Of a DNA stretch of 64,000 nt, positions 24,516 through 33,912 are shown in pieces (position 1 is the first letter of the stretch; each line of letters begins with the position of its first letter). The notes under the pieces are model-generated. The model was not told the DNA's origin, ran no database searches, and worked only from the letters and a program-made list of their open reading frames with translations. The stretch is from CAWGMT01 sp963823675 (GTDB lineage Bacteria; Planctomycetota; Planctomycetia; Isosphaerales; Isosphaeraceae): NCBI GenBank assembly GCA_963823675.1, contig CAWGMT010000026.1, positions 62,001 to 126,000 on the forward strand, in the 5' to 3' direction. The position numbers were made by a program, and so were the translations under genes.

Positions 24516-26264
24516 GTGAGCAAGCCGCGATCACGTAAGAGTATGGAATCGGAGCGGCCGGAGGAGGACGGCGACCCGGATGGACCGTTGGTACACGGGA
24601 TTTCGGCCGATCTCTTGCCGCACCTGTGGCGATTCCGCACGCTCTTCCGGGACGGGCGCGACGCGGAGAAGGTCCTGCGCTTCGCCCTGCGGCTCGCCCT
24701 CGACTTCTTCGCCGCGCAGGAGGGCTGCGTCGCCACGGTCCAGCCGGGAGGGTCCGAGGCGAAGATCCTCTTGCCGGCGCCGCCGGAAAGTTGGTGGGAC
24801 CGCTCGATGCTCGCGGGCTTCCTCCGAGGCGACAAGGTCCGTGTTCCCCCCGAGCTCATGCTGGCCCGCATCCGCCGGCACGGGCGAATGTGGGGAGCAC
24901 TCGCCGTACGACTGCCGGGTGGCAACTATCACTGGGAAGAGCGGCAGGCCTTTTCGTCGCTCGGCGCCCTGGCCAACGAGCTGATCGACCAGATCGACCG
25001 CGACCGGGTGCGCGAGGTTCGCGCCCGGGTCGATCGCAAAGTCATGGAGCAGAGCCAGCCCAAGCACCTTTTCTACGAGGTGCTCCACGGCATCCGGTCG
25101 CTGACGGCTTACGACCATTCGGCCGCGCTCTTGACCTACGACGACGAGCTGGATGCGCTCGAGGTCGTCGCCGAACAGATCGCCTGGCAAAAGGCAAAGG
25201 GCCAGAACGTGGGCCGGAAGCTGCCGCTCTCGCAGCCTCTGTTCGATCGGCTGTGCCGGCCCGTGGTCTACGGCTTTGACCGGGCCGGGCGGACCTGGGA
25301 CGACTGGACCGAAACAGACGCGACGGCCCTTGCGGAGCTCCTCGACTTCGACGGCCAGGGAGCGGCGGGCGTGCCCTCACCGCGCGAGGGTGCGATTCTC
25401 TGCGCCCCGCTGGTCACCCGCGCCGGGCTCCTGGGGGTCCTGAAGGTCGCGGCAATCCGCGCCGGGACGTTCAGCCAGTACGAGGTCGAGCTGGTCTCGC
25501 AGTTCCTCCCCCAGGCAGCCGTCGCCCTTCAAAACGCGCGTCGGGCCGAATCGCTCGAGCAGCGCGTGCTGATCGCCGAGCGCAAGCACGCGATGGCCGA
25601 CCTTGCCCGGGGAGTCTCCCACGACGTGAATAACGCTCTGGGGGCGGTGCTCCCGCTCGTGCAGCAGTTGCGCGCAGAGATCGAAGCGGGCTCGCTCGAG
25701 GCAACGGTCGTCGCGGAGGATCTCGCCCAGATCGAGCACTCGATCCAGGTTTGCCGGCGGATCTTCGGCGGGATGCTCAACATCGCCCGGGGCAGCTGCC
25801 CGAGACTGCCAGCGCGGTGTCGCTGCGTCACGCCGCCGACAGCGCGCTGGCGATCCTCCGCGAGGGCCTCAACCGGCGCGGGGTCCGCCTGGTCGTCGAG
25901 GTCCCGCACGATCTGCCGCCGTTAAGCGGCGTTCAGGCGGATGTCGAGCAGCTCCTGCTTGAACCTCGTCAGCAATGCCCGAGACGCGACGAAGGCGGGC
26001 GACCAACTGGCCATTCGGGCTAAGAGCGACGGTGCGACGATCGAGCTTCTCGTCGAGGATACGGGGTGCGGCATGCCCCGGGAGCATCTGGTCCGAATTC
26101 AGGAGCCCTTCTTCACGACCAAGGCCAATGGCCACGGGCTTGGCCTGGCGATCTGCCGTTCCATCGTCGCGGAGATGCGCGGGCAGTTCCAGATCGACAG
26201 CACTCCCGGCTGCGGCACGCGCGTCTGGGCGTCGTTGCCCGTCGCCGCGGAGGGCATGGCATGA
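24516..26264 (+). pseudogene. GAF-type sensor histidine kinase, frameshifted twice
   Basis: GTG 24516 opens an N-terminal region followed by GAF-like sensor segments (to about residue 340). The dimerisation box with the phospho-acceptor His is MADLARGVSHDVNNALGAVL. Conservation leaves the frame near 25795 (after FGGMLNIARG), continues in a second frame (DSALAILREGLNRRGVRLVV, DLPPLSGVQADVEQLLL), and shifts again near 25960 into LNLVSNARDA (N box). The G boxes DTGCGMP and GHGLGLAICRSIV follow, up to TGA 26264. All HisKA/HATPase motifs are present across the three frames, so two single-base errors or very recent mutations explain it. The stop overlaps the ATG of the next gene (ATGA). Confidence 0.75.
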
Positions 26265-27410
26265 GCCTCGATCCTCAAGGCGCCCGCATCCTGGTCGTCG
26301 ACGATGACCCTGGCATTCTCCACGCCGTGTCCCGCATCCTCGGCCGCCGTCACCACGTGACCTGCGTCGCGACCGGGCCCGCGGCCATCGAGGAGGCGAA
26401 GCGCCTGCGGCCAGACCTCGCGATCGTCGACATCCGCCTGCCCGAGATGACCGGTTTCGAGGTCACTCGAGCGCCTCAAGACGACCCTCCGCGACGTGGA
26501 CGTCATCCTCATGACCGGCAACGCCGAGGAGCCCGATGACAACCTGATCAAGGCCATCGACGAGGGGGCCTTTTACTTCATCCAGAAGCCCTTCGACCGC
26601 CGGGTGCTCCTGGCGCTCGTGAATCGATGCCTCGAGCTGCGCAGGCTGCGAGAGGAACGGGAGATGTTCCTGCGGCGCGTCGAAGCGGGAGCTCGAAGAG
26701 GCGCGCCAGTTTCAGCTCAGCCTGTTGCCTCCCCCCACTTCAACCTCGGGGGCATTTCCATCCACGCCCACTACAAAGCCTGCAACGAGCTGGCCGGCGA
26801 CATTTACGACTACGTGGAAGCCGGCGATGGCGCCGTCGCGCTTCTGATCGCCGACGTCGTCGGCCACGGGACGTCCGCGGCGATGATGACCGGGGTCGTC
26901 AAGGCGGCGTTCCGGGCGTCCCACGTCGACCGCTTCGAGCCGCGGGCCGTGGTCGAGCGCGTTCGTGAGGGCATTCGCGACTTCGACGCGAGCCGGTTCG
27001 TCACGCTGTGTTGCGCTCGCGTGAACTCCGGGCGCCGGGAGCTGACTTACGTCAACGCCGGCCATCCTGAGCCGATCGCCCGCACCAGCTCCGCACAACC
27101 CATCTTGCTTGCGCCCACCGGCCCGCTCTTGACGTCCGCTTTGAGCGACCTGCCGTATGAGCAAGTCACCGTCGAGCTGGGCCCCGGTGACTCACTCCTT
27201 CTTTACACCGACGGTGTCACGGAGGCTCACGGGGCGACCGGGCTGTTTGGCCAGGAGCGGCTCGTCTCGTCGATGATGCGCCGGGATCGCCGCGGCAAAG
27301 ACCTGCTCGACGGCCTGCTCTCGGAAGTCGCGGCCTTCTCGGGCTCTTCGACTTATCAGGATGACATTACTTTACTGACGTTGGATCTTGACGGGACCTC
27401 AGGATCGTGA
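26261..27410 (+). pseudogene. Response regulator with SpoIIE-type PP2C output, frameshifted
   Basis: The receiver domain starts at ATG 26261 (ARILVVDDDPGILHAVSRIL; acceptor Asp in LAIVDIRLPEM). The frame shifts near 26470, where RLKTTLRDVDVILMTGNAEE resumes, and again near 26688 and 26740 in the linker (ELEEARQFQLSLLPPP lies in another frame). The PP2C domain then runs intact: ELAGDIYDYVE, IADVVGHGTSAAMMTG, VNAGHPEPI, LYTDGVTEA and DDITLLTLD. The start overlaps the kinase stop by 4 bases, marking a cognate two-component pair in which phosphorylation would control a Ser/Thr phosphatase. It ends convergently with the WD40 gene, overlapping by 12 bases. Confidence 0.75.
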
Positions 27411-28490
27411 GTTTCTCCAGCCGTACGATGGTCGCGCCAGGGCAAGAGCCATGTCCCAGATGCGCACGCTGCCGTCGGCGCCGCCTGTCGCGAGCATTCG
27501 GCCGTCGCCCGAGAAGGCGACTGATTGAAGGCTCATCTCATTCGCCCTGACCGAACCCACTTCGCGGCCAAGGGCGACCCCCCAGAGCGCGGCAGTGCCG
27601 TCCGCCCGGGCCAGGGCCAGGAGATCGCCGTCGGGTGAAAACGCAAGTGCTCGCACTCCAAAACGTGCCACGGGCAGCGTGCATTGAGGTCGACCGCTGG
27701 CGGCGTCCCAGAGCCGTACGGTGCATTCGAGATAGCTGGTCGTCGCGAGCAGTGCTCCGTCCGGCGAATACGCCATTGCCGATACACCGTTTCCAGCCGA
27801 GTGCGCGCGGAAGGTTGTCCGCTTTTTCCTGCACTCCACGTCCCAGAGTGTCACCATCCCCGCCGAGTCGGCGACTGCTACCGTTGACCCATCCGGGGAG
27901 AATTCCAGGCCGGTGACGCCCCCGTGATGCCCGCCCAGCACGGCCAACTGACGCCGGCTGCGCCAATCCCAGAGCGTGACCGGCCCGGCGATCCCGCCCG
28001 CGGCCAGGAGCCTGCCGTCTCGAGAAAATGCGACGAGCATGGCATTGTTCTGGCCGTCGGGCCGCACGGCGCCGAGTTCCTCGCCGGATGGCACGTTCCA
28101 GAGCCTCACAGCATTCCAGAGTCCCCCTACCGCCAGAGTCTTTCCGTCGGAAGAGAATGCCACTGACCGCGCGGTTCCGACCGACTCTTCATCGATCAAG
28201 TTCTGCTGCCCGCCCAGAACATCCTTGACCCAGACGTCGCCCGAGATCGTGGTTGACGCGAGTCGGGCGTCATCGGGGGAAAAGGTGAGCGACCAGACTG
28301 GTGAACCGCAGTCGTCGCGGGCGGCCTGCGCGAATGGTCGATCCTTCTCGTCGGGCTGCATCCCGAGATCATCGCCCGACCCGGGCACGGAGCGGAAGAT
28401 TGCGCAGAGTGCTGCCAGTAACAGCAGCCATCCAGCGCACGCTGAGAACCGGCCGGGACGGTGGCGAGCCCAAAGTACTCTCTTCGACAT
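27399..28490 (-). CDS. WD40-repeat protein with N-terminal membrane anchor
   Basis: 363 residues. ATG 28490 follows a strong ribosome-binding site (GGGAGGAAG). One hydrophobic segment (ACAGWLLLLAALCAIF) serves as signal or anchor. At least seven blades are marked by FSPDDARLASTT, FSSDGKTLAVGG, FSRDGRLLAAGG, FSPDGSTVAVAD, YSPDGALLATTS, FSPDGDLLALAR and FSGDGRMLATGG, giving a full propeller. No enzymatic domain. The convergent overlap with the response-regulator gene and the proximity to the STPK gene suggest, but do not prove, a link to phosphorylation signalling. Confidence 0.85.
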   Translation of the reverse strand: MSKRVLWARHRPGRFSACAGWLLLLAALCAIFRSVPGSGDDLGMQPDEKDRPFAQAARDDCGSPVWSLTFSPDDARLASTTISGDVWVKDVLGGQQNLIDEESVGTARSVAFSSDGKTLAVGGLWNAVRLWNVPSGEELGAVRPDGQNNAMLVAFSRDGRLLAAGGIAGPVTLWDWRSRRQLAVLGGHHGGVTGLEFSPDGSTVAVADSAGMVTLWDVECRKKRTTFRAHSAGNGVSAMAYSPDGALLATTSYLECTVRLWDAASGRPQCTLPVARFGVRALAFSPDGDLLALARADGTAALWGVALGREVGSVRANEMSLQSVAFSGDGRMLATGGADGSVRIWDMALALARPSYGWRNSRS

Positions 28491-28612
28491 GCTTCTTCCT
28501 CCCAACGAATTCCTGGCGTCGTCTACCAAGGAATTAGGAATAAGCCGCGGAACGTTACCGGGATGTTTTATGATCGGGGTGGCCGGCGATGAGAATCGGG
28601 GTGGGGCGGCGC

Positions 28613-31600
28613 TCAGTAAGATTGTCGAACGGCCGCACCCGCGGCAGGACGGCGGCGAGCCTGCTCCTGGAGGGCCTCGATCCCGTCCCATAAGTCTCGG
28701 AGCGTCTGTCGTTCGACTGCGTCAAGAGCGGCCAGGGCTGACTCATCACGCAGGCCGGCCAAGGCTGGGTCGACTCGCCAGCGCCCGAGGCGTTTTGCAA
28801 CCTCGAAGCGTTCCACCGGCGTGGCCTTCTCGAGGCGGACGGCGCAATCCGTAAGCGCCGTCTTGATCCAGTGAGCCGCCTGGCCGCGTAGACGCTTCCG
28901 GGCGACGGAGTCAGGAGGGACTGCGTCGTGGCCGCGGCCGCAGCCGGCCAGAGCGGCCGCGCAGGCGGCCTGGTAGCGGTTCTCCGCGCCCGCCAGGTCA
29001 GCGAGATCCGGCTGTGCCGCGAATGCTTCGGACCAAAGACGCGCCGAGCTCGCGTAGAGCTGCCTGAATGAGCAGAGACGGGCAAAATCGGCATGTTCCT
29101 CGGCGTTAACCGGCCGGTCATCGCCCCGCAAGAGCGCGGGAAGCCGGGCCGCCAGGGCAATCATCCGCTCCGCCGTGCGGACCAGCGAGGCCCGGTCGGT
29201 ATCACGTTGGGGCCAGGGCGCCGGGGCGTCCGATTGACTGGCGGCGTCGAGGGCCGCTTCGAATTGGCCGCCAGCCAGGAGCGCCCGACCGAGGCCGACA
29301 TGGAGCGGAGGGAATCGAGGATCGAGCCGGATCGCCTGCCGAAATACGGCGATGGCCTCGTCGCTGCGGCCGGCGTAGACGAGCGCGTTGCCGAGCGCGT
29401 CGCAGCCGAAGACACACGAAGGATTCTGGCGGATCGCCTCGCGACACTCGGCGATCGCCGCCTCCCAATCACCCCAGTCCGACCAGGCTCTGGCAATGAG
29501 GCCGCGGACCATCCCATCGTCGGGCTTGAGTCGTTTCGCCTCGCTGAACTCGTCTTCGGCTTCCTGACGCTCGCCGAGCGTCAAGAGAACGGCACCGAGC
29601 GAAACGTGCGCATGCGCCTCGCCGGGACGAAGCCCCATCCACTGGCGGAAGGTGTCGGCCGCTTCCTCGAATTGACCGCTCTGTTGCAGTGACTTGCCCA
29701 GCTCCCTGAGAGCGAGGCCGCTCTCGGGCCGGATGGCCACGGCGACGGCAAAGAACCTCGCCGCCTGGTCCGGCTTTCCCGAAATCAAGAGCTCCCGGCC
29801 GAGGTCGGCGTTCACCCAGAAATCGTCAGGGTGGGCGCGCTGCGCGCGCCGGAGCAGCCCCACGGCGATGTCCCGCTTGCCCGCCGTCGCCAGTGAGAAG
29901 GCAAGCCGGGTCACGCTGGCCTCCGGAAGGCGCTCCACAATGGCGGTGCCGGCGAGCCGAATCAGCGTGTCGAGCTTCTTCACCGGGTGGACGTCCTGCC
30001 GGCCGAGGGTGTCGCGCAGCTTGTTCCGCCAGGGGTCGGGGTCGGCGGCCTTGGCGATGGCGACGAGCCGCTGCGACCCGGCCGCATCACGCTGCCTGCG
30101 CATCCTGCGGATAAAGGCCCACTGGTCAAGAGCGTTGGCAAGTTGCGCCGCGACCGGGCTGGCGGACAGCCGGGCCCCGGCATCGGCCGGATCGAGCGCG
30201 TTGACGTCGACCCCGTAACCACGAAACGCCGCCAAATACTCAGCGTCGGCCTGCCGGTCGTCGCCGTGGACGCCGAGGTCGTTGTGAATCCCGGCGAGCC
30301 GCTCGACCATGCGGCGGTCCTTTTCGGCCGCGTCGGCCAGGTCGCGCTCGCGCTCGATGCCCGCCAGGACGGCCCGCACGCGATCGCGCAGCGCGGATTT
30401 CACCTCACGCCCCGTCAGTAGAGACTCCGCTCGCCGGGCGGCCTCGATCGCCTCGACCCACAGGGTCGCCTCACCGTCGGTCGCCGATCGGGCCTGCTCC
30501 CGCCTGGCGCTGGCGGCATCGAGCGCACTGTTAACCTGGAAGCTCACCGCTTCGGCTTGCTTCAGCCGCTCACGGCTCACCCACGTCCACGCACCGGCCG
30601 CCAGGAGCCCGGTGGCGAGCACCGACGCGGCCAGGGCTACCGCGAGAACGCGGCGCTTGCGCTCGGCGGCCGCGAATGCCTCGGCCCTGGCACGCGCCAG
30701 CCCCGCCTCCCGTACCCGCTGCTCGGCGCCCGCGAGATAGGCCGTAAGCGCGGCGAGCACGACGCTCGCATCCCGCGGGCGTTCCTTCGCGGTGGCAGCC
30801 AGGCACGACCTGGCGAGCGCGACCAGCTCGACGCTGGCCCCACACAAGTCGAGCCGGGCCAGGGCGTCGCAGAGGTCCGCGCGCTCGGCCATGCGGTAGA
30901 GCTCGGCGGTGGAACGGCCCGAGTAGGCCGGCAGGCCGGTGAGGATCTCGCAGAGGATCGAGCCGAGGCCAAAGACGTCGGCCCGTTCGTCGATCGTGTC
31001 GAGTGCGCCCCGAGCCTGCTCGGGAGCCATGTAGGCCGGCGTCCCCAGCACCGAGCCGGCTTGCGACTCATCGCCGGCCGAGCCGCTGCGCAGGGTGCGG
31101 ATGGCGCTTTTCTCCTCATGCCTTTGCATCGCCTTCTTCTCGTCGGCCACGCCCCCTTGCTCGAGCACCTTGGCCAGCCCCCAGTCCATGACCTGCACTT
31201 CGCCGAAGCTGCCCACCATCACATTCGACGGCTTCAAGTCGCGATGGACCACGCCCCGCGAATGGGCGTAGGCCATCGTCTGGCAGACCTGTTCGAAGAT
31301 CGACAGGAACCGCGTGCGGTCCGCGGACGGCTCCTTGCGATCCTCGAGGAGCGCGGCCAGGGTGCAACCCTTGACCAGTTTCATGGCGATGTAGAGCCGG
31401 CCGTCGGCGAATCGGCCGATCTCGTGCACCGGGACAATCCCTGGGTGCTGGAGCTGCCCGCCGATCTGTGCCTCCTCCACGAACCGGCGAATCATCTCGG
31501 GATGGTCGCGGTGCTCTTCGAGGATGACCTTGACGGCCAGGTCGCGGCCCAGGTCGACGTCGCGGCCCTTGAGGATGACTCCCATGCCGCCGCGGGCCAG

Positions 31601-31972
31601 CTCGCCGATCAGTTGATAGCGGCCGGGGTCGCCCTTGACGTCGGGCATCTCCTCGGAACGGGGCCGGACCGGCCAGACGTCATCGGCCGAGCAGTCGCGC
31701 AGCAGCACCCGGGGAACCGGGCCGAGCGATTCGTCGAGGCTCCTCAAGACGCCCGAGACCGGGCCGGCCCCTGTCGGCCCGCAGGAAGCCCGCACGAAAT
31801 CCCGGTCTCCGCCACATTGCCGATTGACGAACTGACCGGTCTCGTCATCGCCTGCGCCAGTCGCGTTCTCGGCTTCCAGGCCCAGCCGCAGCAGGCATTG
31901 CGGGCACAGCCCCTCGGGGAGGTTGGCCGGCTGGTTCGCGCCGCATTCGGGACAGGCTCCCTCGACCGTCAT
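28613..31972 (-). CDS. Hanks-type Ser/Thr protein kinase with zinc ribbon, membrane helix and TPR region
   Basis: 1119 residues from ATG 31972, which follows AAGGA. Order: N-terminal zinc-ribbon-like CPECG...CPQCLLRLG (about 7-31); kinase domain (about 117-400) with GELARGGMGV, AVKVI (Lys148), HRDLKPSN (243-250), DWG in place of DFG (263-265) and GTPAYMAPEQ; a transmembrane helix (LAVALAASVLATGLLAAGAW); then a C-terminal region of several TPR units (AHVSLGAVLLTLGERQEAED, CDALGNALVYAGRSDEAIAV). All kinase motifs are present. The ECF sigma factor gene lies 112 bases upstream on the same strand. This sigma-kinase pair is a common planctomycete arrangement. Confidence 0.92.
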   Translation of the reverse strand: MTVEGACPECGANQPANLPEGLCPQCLLRLGLEAENATGAGDDETGQFVNRQCGGDRDFVRASCGPTGAGPVSGVLRSLDESLGPVPRVLLRDCSADDVWPVRPRSEEMPDVKGDPGRYQLIGELARGGMGVILKGRDVDLGRDLAVKVILEEHRDHPEMIRRFVEEAQIGGQLQHPGIVPVHEIGRFADGRLYIAMKLVKGCTLAALLEDRKEPSADRTRFLSIFEQVCQTMAYAHSRGVVHRDLKPSNVMVGSFGEVQVMDWGLAKVLEQGGVADEKKAMQRHEEKSAIRTLRSGSAGDESQAGSVLGTPAYMAPEQARGALDTIDERADVFGLGSILCEILTGLPAYSGRSTAELYRMAERADLCDALARLDLCGASVELVALARSCLAATAKERPRDASVVLAALTAYLAGAEQRVREAGLARARAEAFAAAERKRRVLAVALAASVLATGLLAAGAWTWVSRERLKQAEAVSFQVNSALDAASARREQARSATDGEATLWVEAIEAARRAESLLTGREVKSALRDRVRAVLAGIERERDLADAAEKDRRMVERLAGIHNDLGVHGDDRQADAEYLAAFRGYGVDVNALDPADAGARLSASPVAAQLANALDQWAFIRRMRRQRDAAGSQRLVAIAKAADPDPWRNKLRDTLGRQDVHPVKKLDTLIRLAGTAIVERLPEASVTRLAFSLATAGKRDIAVGLLRRAQRAHPDDFWVNADLGRELLISGKPDQAARFFAVAVAIRPESGLALRELGKSLQQSGQFEEAADTFRQWMGLRPGEAHAHVSLGAVLLTLGERQEAEDEFSEAKRLKPDDGMVRGLIARAWSDWGDWEAAIAECREAIRQNPSCVFGCDALGNALVYAGRSDEAIAVFRQAIRLDPRFPPLHVGLGRALLAGGQFEAALDAASQSDAPAPWPQRDTDRASLVRTAERMIALAARLPALLRGDDRPVNAEEHADFARLCSFRQLYASSARLWSEAFAAQPDLADLAGAENRYQAACAAALAGCGRGHDAVPPDSVARKRLRGQAAHWIKTALTDCAVRLEKATPVERFEVAKRLGRWRVDPALAGLRDESALAALDAVERQTLRDLWDGIEALQEQARRRPAAGAAVRQSY

Positions 31973-32084
31973 CCCCAGTCCTTTCCCAGAACTCATTGAT
32001 TTCCAGACGATGCCAGGCCGCGCGCTGCCCTCTGAAATAAGTATTGGGATCATGGCGCCAGATGTTACCAGGGCTCCCGATTTT

Positions 32085-32843
32085 TTAGTCTTCCAGGGCG
32101 GCAAACAGGGAACGGATTTCGTCATCGACCTGCGCCGGATCGTCGACGGTGGCGGCGATCTCCTGGCGAAGCAGCATGCCGTAGCGGCGGCGGAGTCGAT
32201 GAACGGCAACACGGACCGCTCCCTCGGTGCTGCCCAGGCGCTCGGCGATTGACGCGTAGGGAGCGGCCCGGGCGCCGCCGGTCAATACGGCCCGCAGCTC
32301 CTCGAACGTGCCAGCCCGGCCTGCGTCGTCGTACTCCCGGCGCAGCTCGTCGTAGACCCGGGCCAGCAAGGTCACGGCCCAGCTCCGGTCGAAGATCCGC
32401 TCGGGCGTCAGCTCGTGCGCCGGCTCGCGGGCGTACCGCCCCTCGGCATCGAGCACGTCGATCGGCAGGATGCGCCGGCCGCCCCCCCGTTTGTAGGCGT
32501 TTGCCCGGTCGCACTGCCCGCTGAGCCGCCGGGCGCAGACAGTTCGCAAGAATGCGCGGAAGCGGCCGCGATCGGGGTCGGCCTTGGCCAGCACGCCCCG
32601 CTCCAGGACGTAGGCGAAGAAGTCCTGGGTCAAGTCCTGGGCGTCATCAGGGGCATAGCCCTGGCGCCGGATGTAGGCGTAAATCGGGTACCAGTAGGCG
32701 CCACAGAGCGTAGCGAGTGCCTCGCGGGCTTCGGGCGCATCGCGATCCCCGGCCGCGATCACCCGGCTCCAGCGGGTCGTCGGAAAATGCCCGGCACGAG
32801 GCGGTTCGGAAGTTGGCTGTGGCTGTGTCATCAGTTTTATCAT
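32085..32843 (-). CDS. ECF-type RNA polymerase sigma factor (kinase-linked)
   Basis: 252 residues from ATG 32843, which has GAGAGG upstream (ATG 32831 is a second choice). Region 2 contains FPTTRWSRVIAAGD, YIRRQGYAPDDAQDLTQDFF and ADPDRGRFRAFLRTVCARRL. Region 4 contains YASIAERLGSTEGAVRVAVH and RLRRRYGMLLRQEI. The FPTTRWS start and the long linker are typical of planctomycete ECF factors encoded next to STPK genes. It presumably acts with the kinase encoded downstream, with phosphorylation instead of an anti-sigma factor as the likely control. It is divergent from a second, different ECF sigma gene. Confidence 0.9.
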   Translation of the reverse strand: MIKLMTQPQPTSEPPRAGHFPTTRWSRVIAAGDRDAPEAREALATLCGAYWYPIYAYIRRQGYAPDDAQDLTQDFFAYVLERGVLAKADPDRGRFRAFLRTVCARRLSGQCDRANAYKRGGGRRILPIDVLDAEGRYAREPAHELTPERIFDRSWAVTLLARVYDELRREYDDAGRAGTFEELRAVLTGGARAAPYASIAERLGSTEGAVRVAVHRLRRRYGMLLRQEIAATVDDPAQVDDEIRSLFAALED

Positions 32844-32971
32844 CAGTGAGCCTCTCGATTGTGTCAATCCATGCAAAGACGCACGCGAATCGACTCGCGG
32901 GTATGATGCCGATCAGGCCTTTCGAGGATTTTCCACGGAATGCGTTCGCCGTCGCGTCGTCTTACAAGCAA

Positions 32972-33463
32972 ATGAGCCTAACCGACCTGACAGCGCTGAT
33001 CGACGCCCACGCCGGCGCGCTCGTGCTGTACGCACGGCAATGGTGCGGTGCGCCCGAGGACGTGGTCCAGGAAGCTTTCCTGAAGCTCGTCCGCCAGGCC
33101 CGGCCGCCCCGAGACCCGGCCGCCTGGCTCTACCGCGTGGTGCGCAACGGCGCTCTCGATGCCGCCAAGATGGCCCGGCGGCGATATCAGCGTGAGTCGG
33201 CGGCAGCCCGCTCGGTCCGCTGGTTCGTCGAGCCCGAGGTCGACGGCCTCGATGCCGAAACCGCTGTGGCTGCTTTGGAAAAGCTCGCGCCCGAAGGTCG
33301 CGAGGTCATCGTGGCCCGCCACTGGGGCGGGTTGAGTTTTGAACAGATCGCCGAGGTCGTTGGCTGTTCGGCGAGCACGGCTTTCCGGCGCTACACCGCC
33401 GGCATCGACGAGCTACGCGAGCAACTGGGGGTGGTATGTCCGAACCGTTCCTCGAACGCCTGA
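32972..33463 (+). CDS. Small ECF-type sigma factor
   Basis: 163 residues from ATG 32972 (MSLTDLTALIDAHAGALVLY). Region 2 holds GAPEDVVQEAFLKLVRQ and PRDPAAWLYRVVRNGALDAA. Region 4 holds LPE-like LAPEGREVIVARHWGGLSFE and QIAEVVGCSASTAFRRY. A short group IV factor of the classic type, unlike the kinase-linked one transcribed in the opposite direction. The following gene overlaps its end by 28 bases and has the position and shape of an anti-sigma factor. Upstream in-frame Met codons (32903/32906) are possible but less likely starts. Confidence 0.88.
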   Translation: MSLTDLTALIDAHAGALVLYARQWCGAPEDVVQEAFLKLVRQARPPRDPAAWLYRVVRNGALDAAKMARRRYQRESAAARSVRWFVEPEVDGLDAETAVAALEKLAPEGREVIVARHWGGLSFEQIAEVVGCSASTAFRRYTAGIDELREQLGVVCPNRSSNA

Positions 33464-33859
33464 GCCGGTTCACGCCGGATGCCGGCAGGCTGGACCGCGA
33501 CGCCTTGCTGTTCGCGGCCGGCCGCAGTTCGGTCCGCCCGCACCGCGGCTGGAGGACCCTGGCCTCTCTTCTGGCCGCCACCCAGGTGCTGTCCTTGGTC
33601 GTTCTTTGGCCGCACGAGGTTGTGAATCCGACTTCGCCTGGAAGGACGCCGAACATGGCTGTCGAACCGGCGTCCACACGTCCGACAGCGCTCGAGCCGC
33701 GGGCCTTCGACGCGTGGGCAAGCCCCACCGTCCTGTCGTCTCGCGCGCCTGCTGGCGCAGCCGGAATCCGAAGATCGTCCTGCCGCGAACGTGAACTTCG
33801 TCGACAGCGGGCCGCCTTTACGGGCCTCGGGACCGATCCCGCAGTCGCTGCTGAACTGA
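33436..33859 (+). pseudogene. Putative anti-sigma-type membrane protein, frameshifted
   Basis: It starts at ATG 33436 inside the end of the sigma gene (MSEPFLERLSRFTPDAGRLD, then RDALLFAAGR). A single transmembrane helix follows (LASLLAATQVLSLVVLW). The position and the cytoplasmic-helix-plus-one-TM layout fit an anti-sigma factor, though no zinc-binding motif is seen. Near 33745 sensible coding moves to another frame (RLLAQPESEDRPAANVNFVD) and ends at TGA 33859. Read without correction, the frame would run on and fuse to the next gene, which has its own ribosome-binding site and signal peptide. Confidence 0.6.
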
Positions 33860-33912
33860 GCCAGCTCACCAGCCAGAACTTTGGATCCTTTTCTTTTCTC
33901 AGGAGCCATCCC

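Noticed and set aside
30557..31999. 480-codon open frame on the plus strand
   Set aside because: Antisense to the kinase domain of the STPK-TPR gene, whose catalytic motifs are unambiguous on the minus strand.
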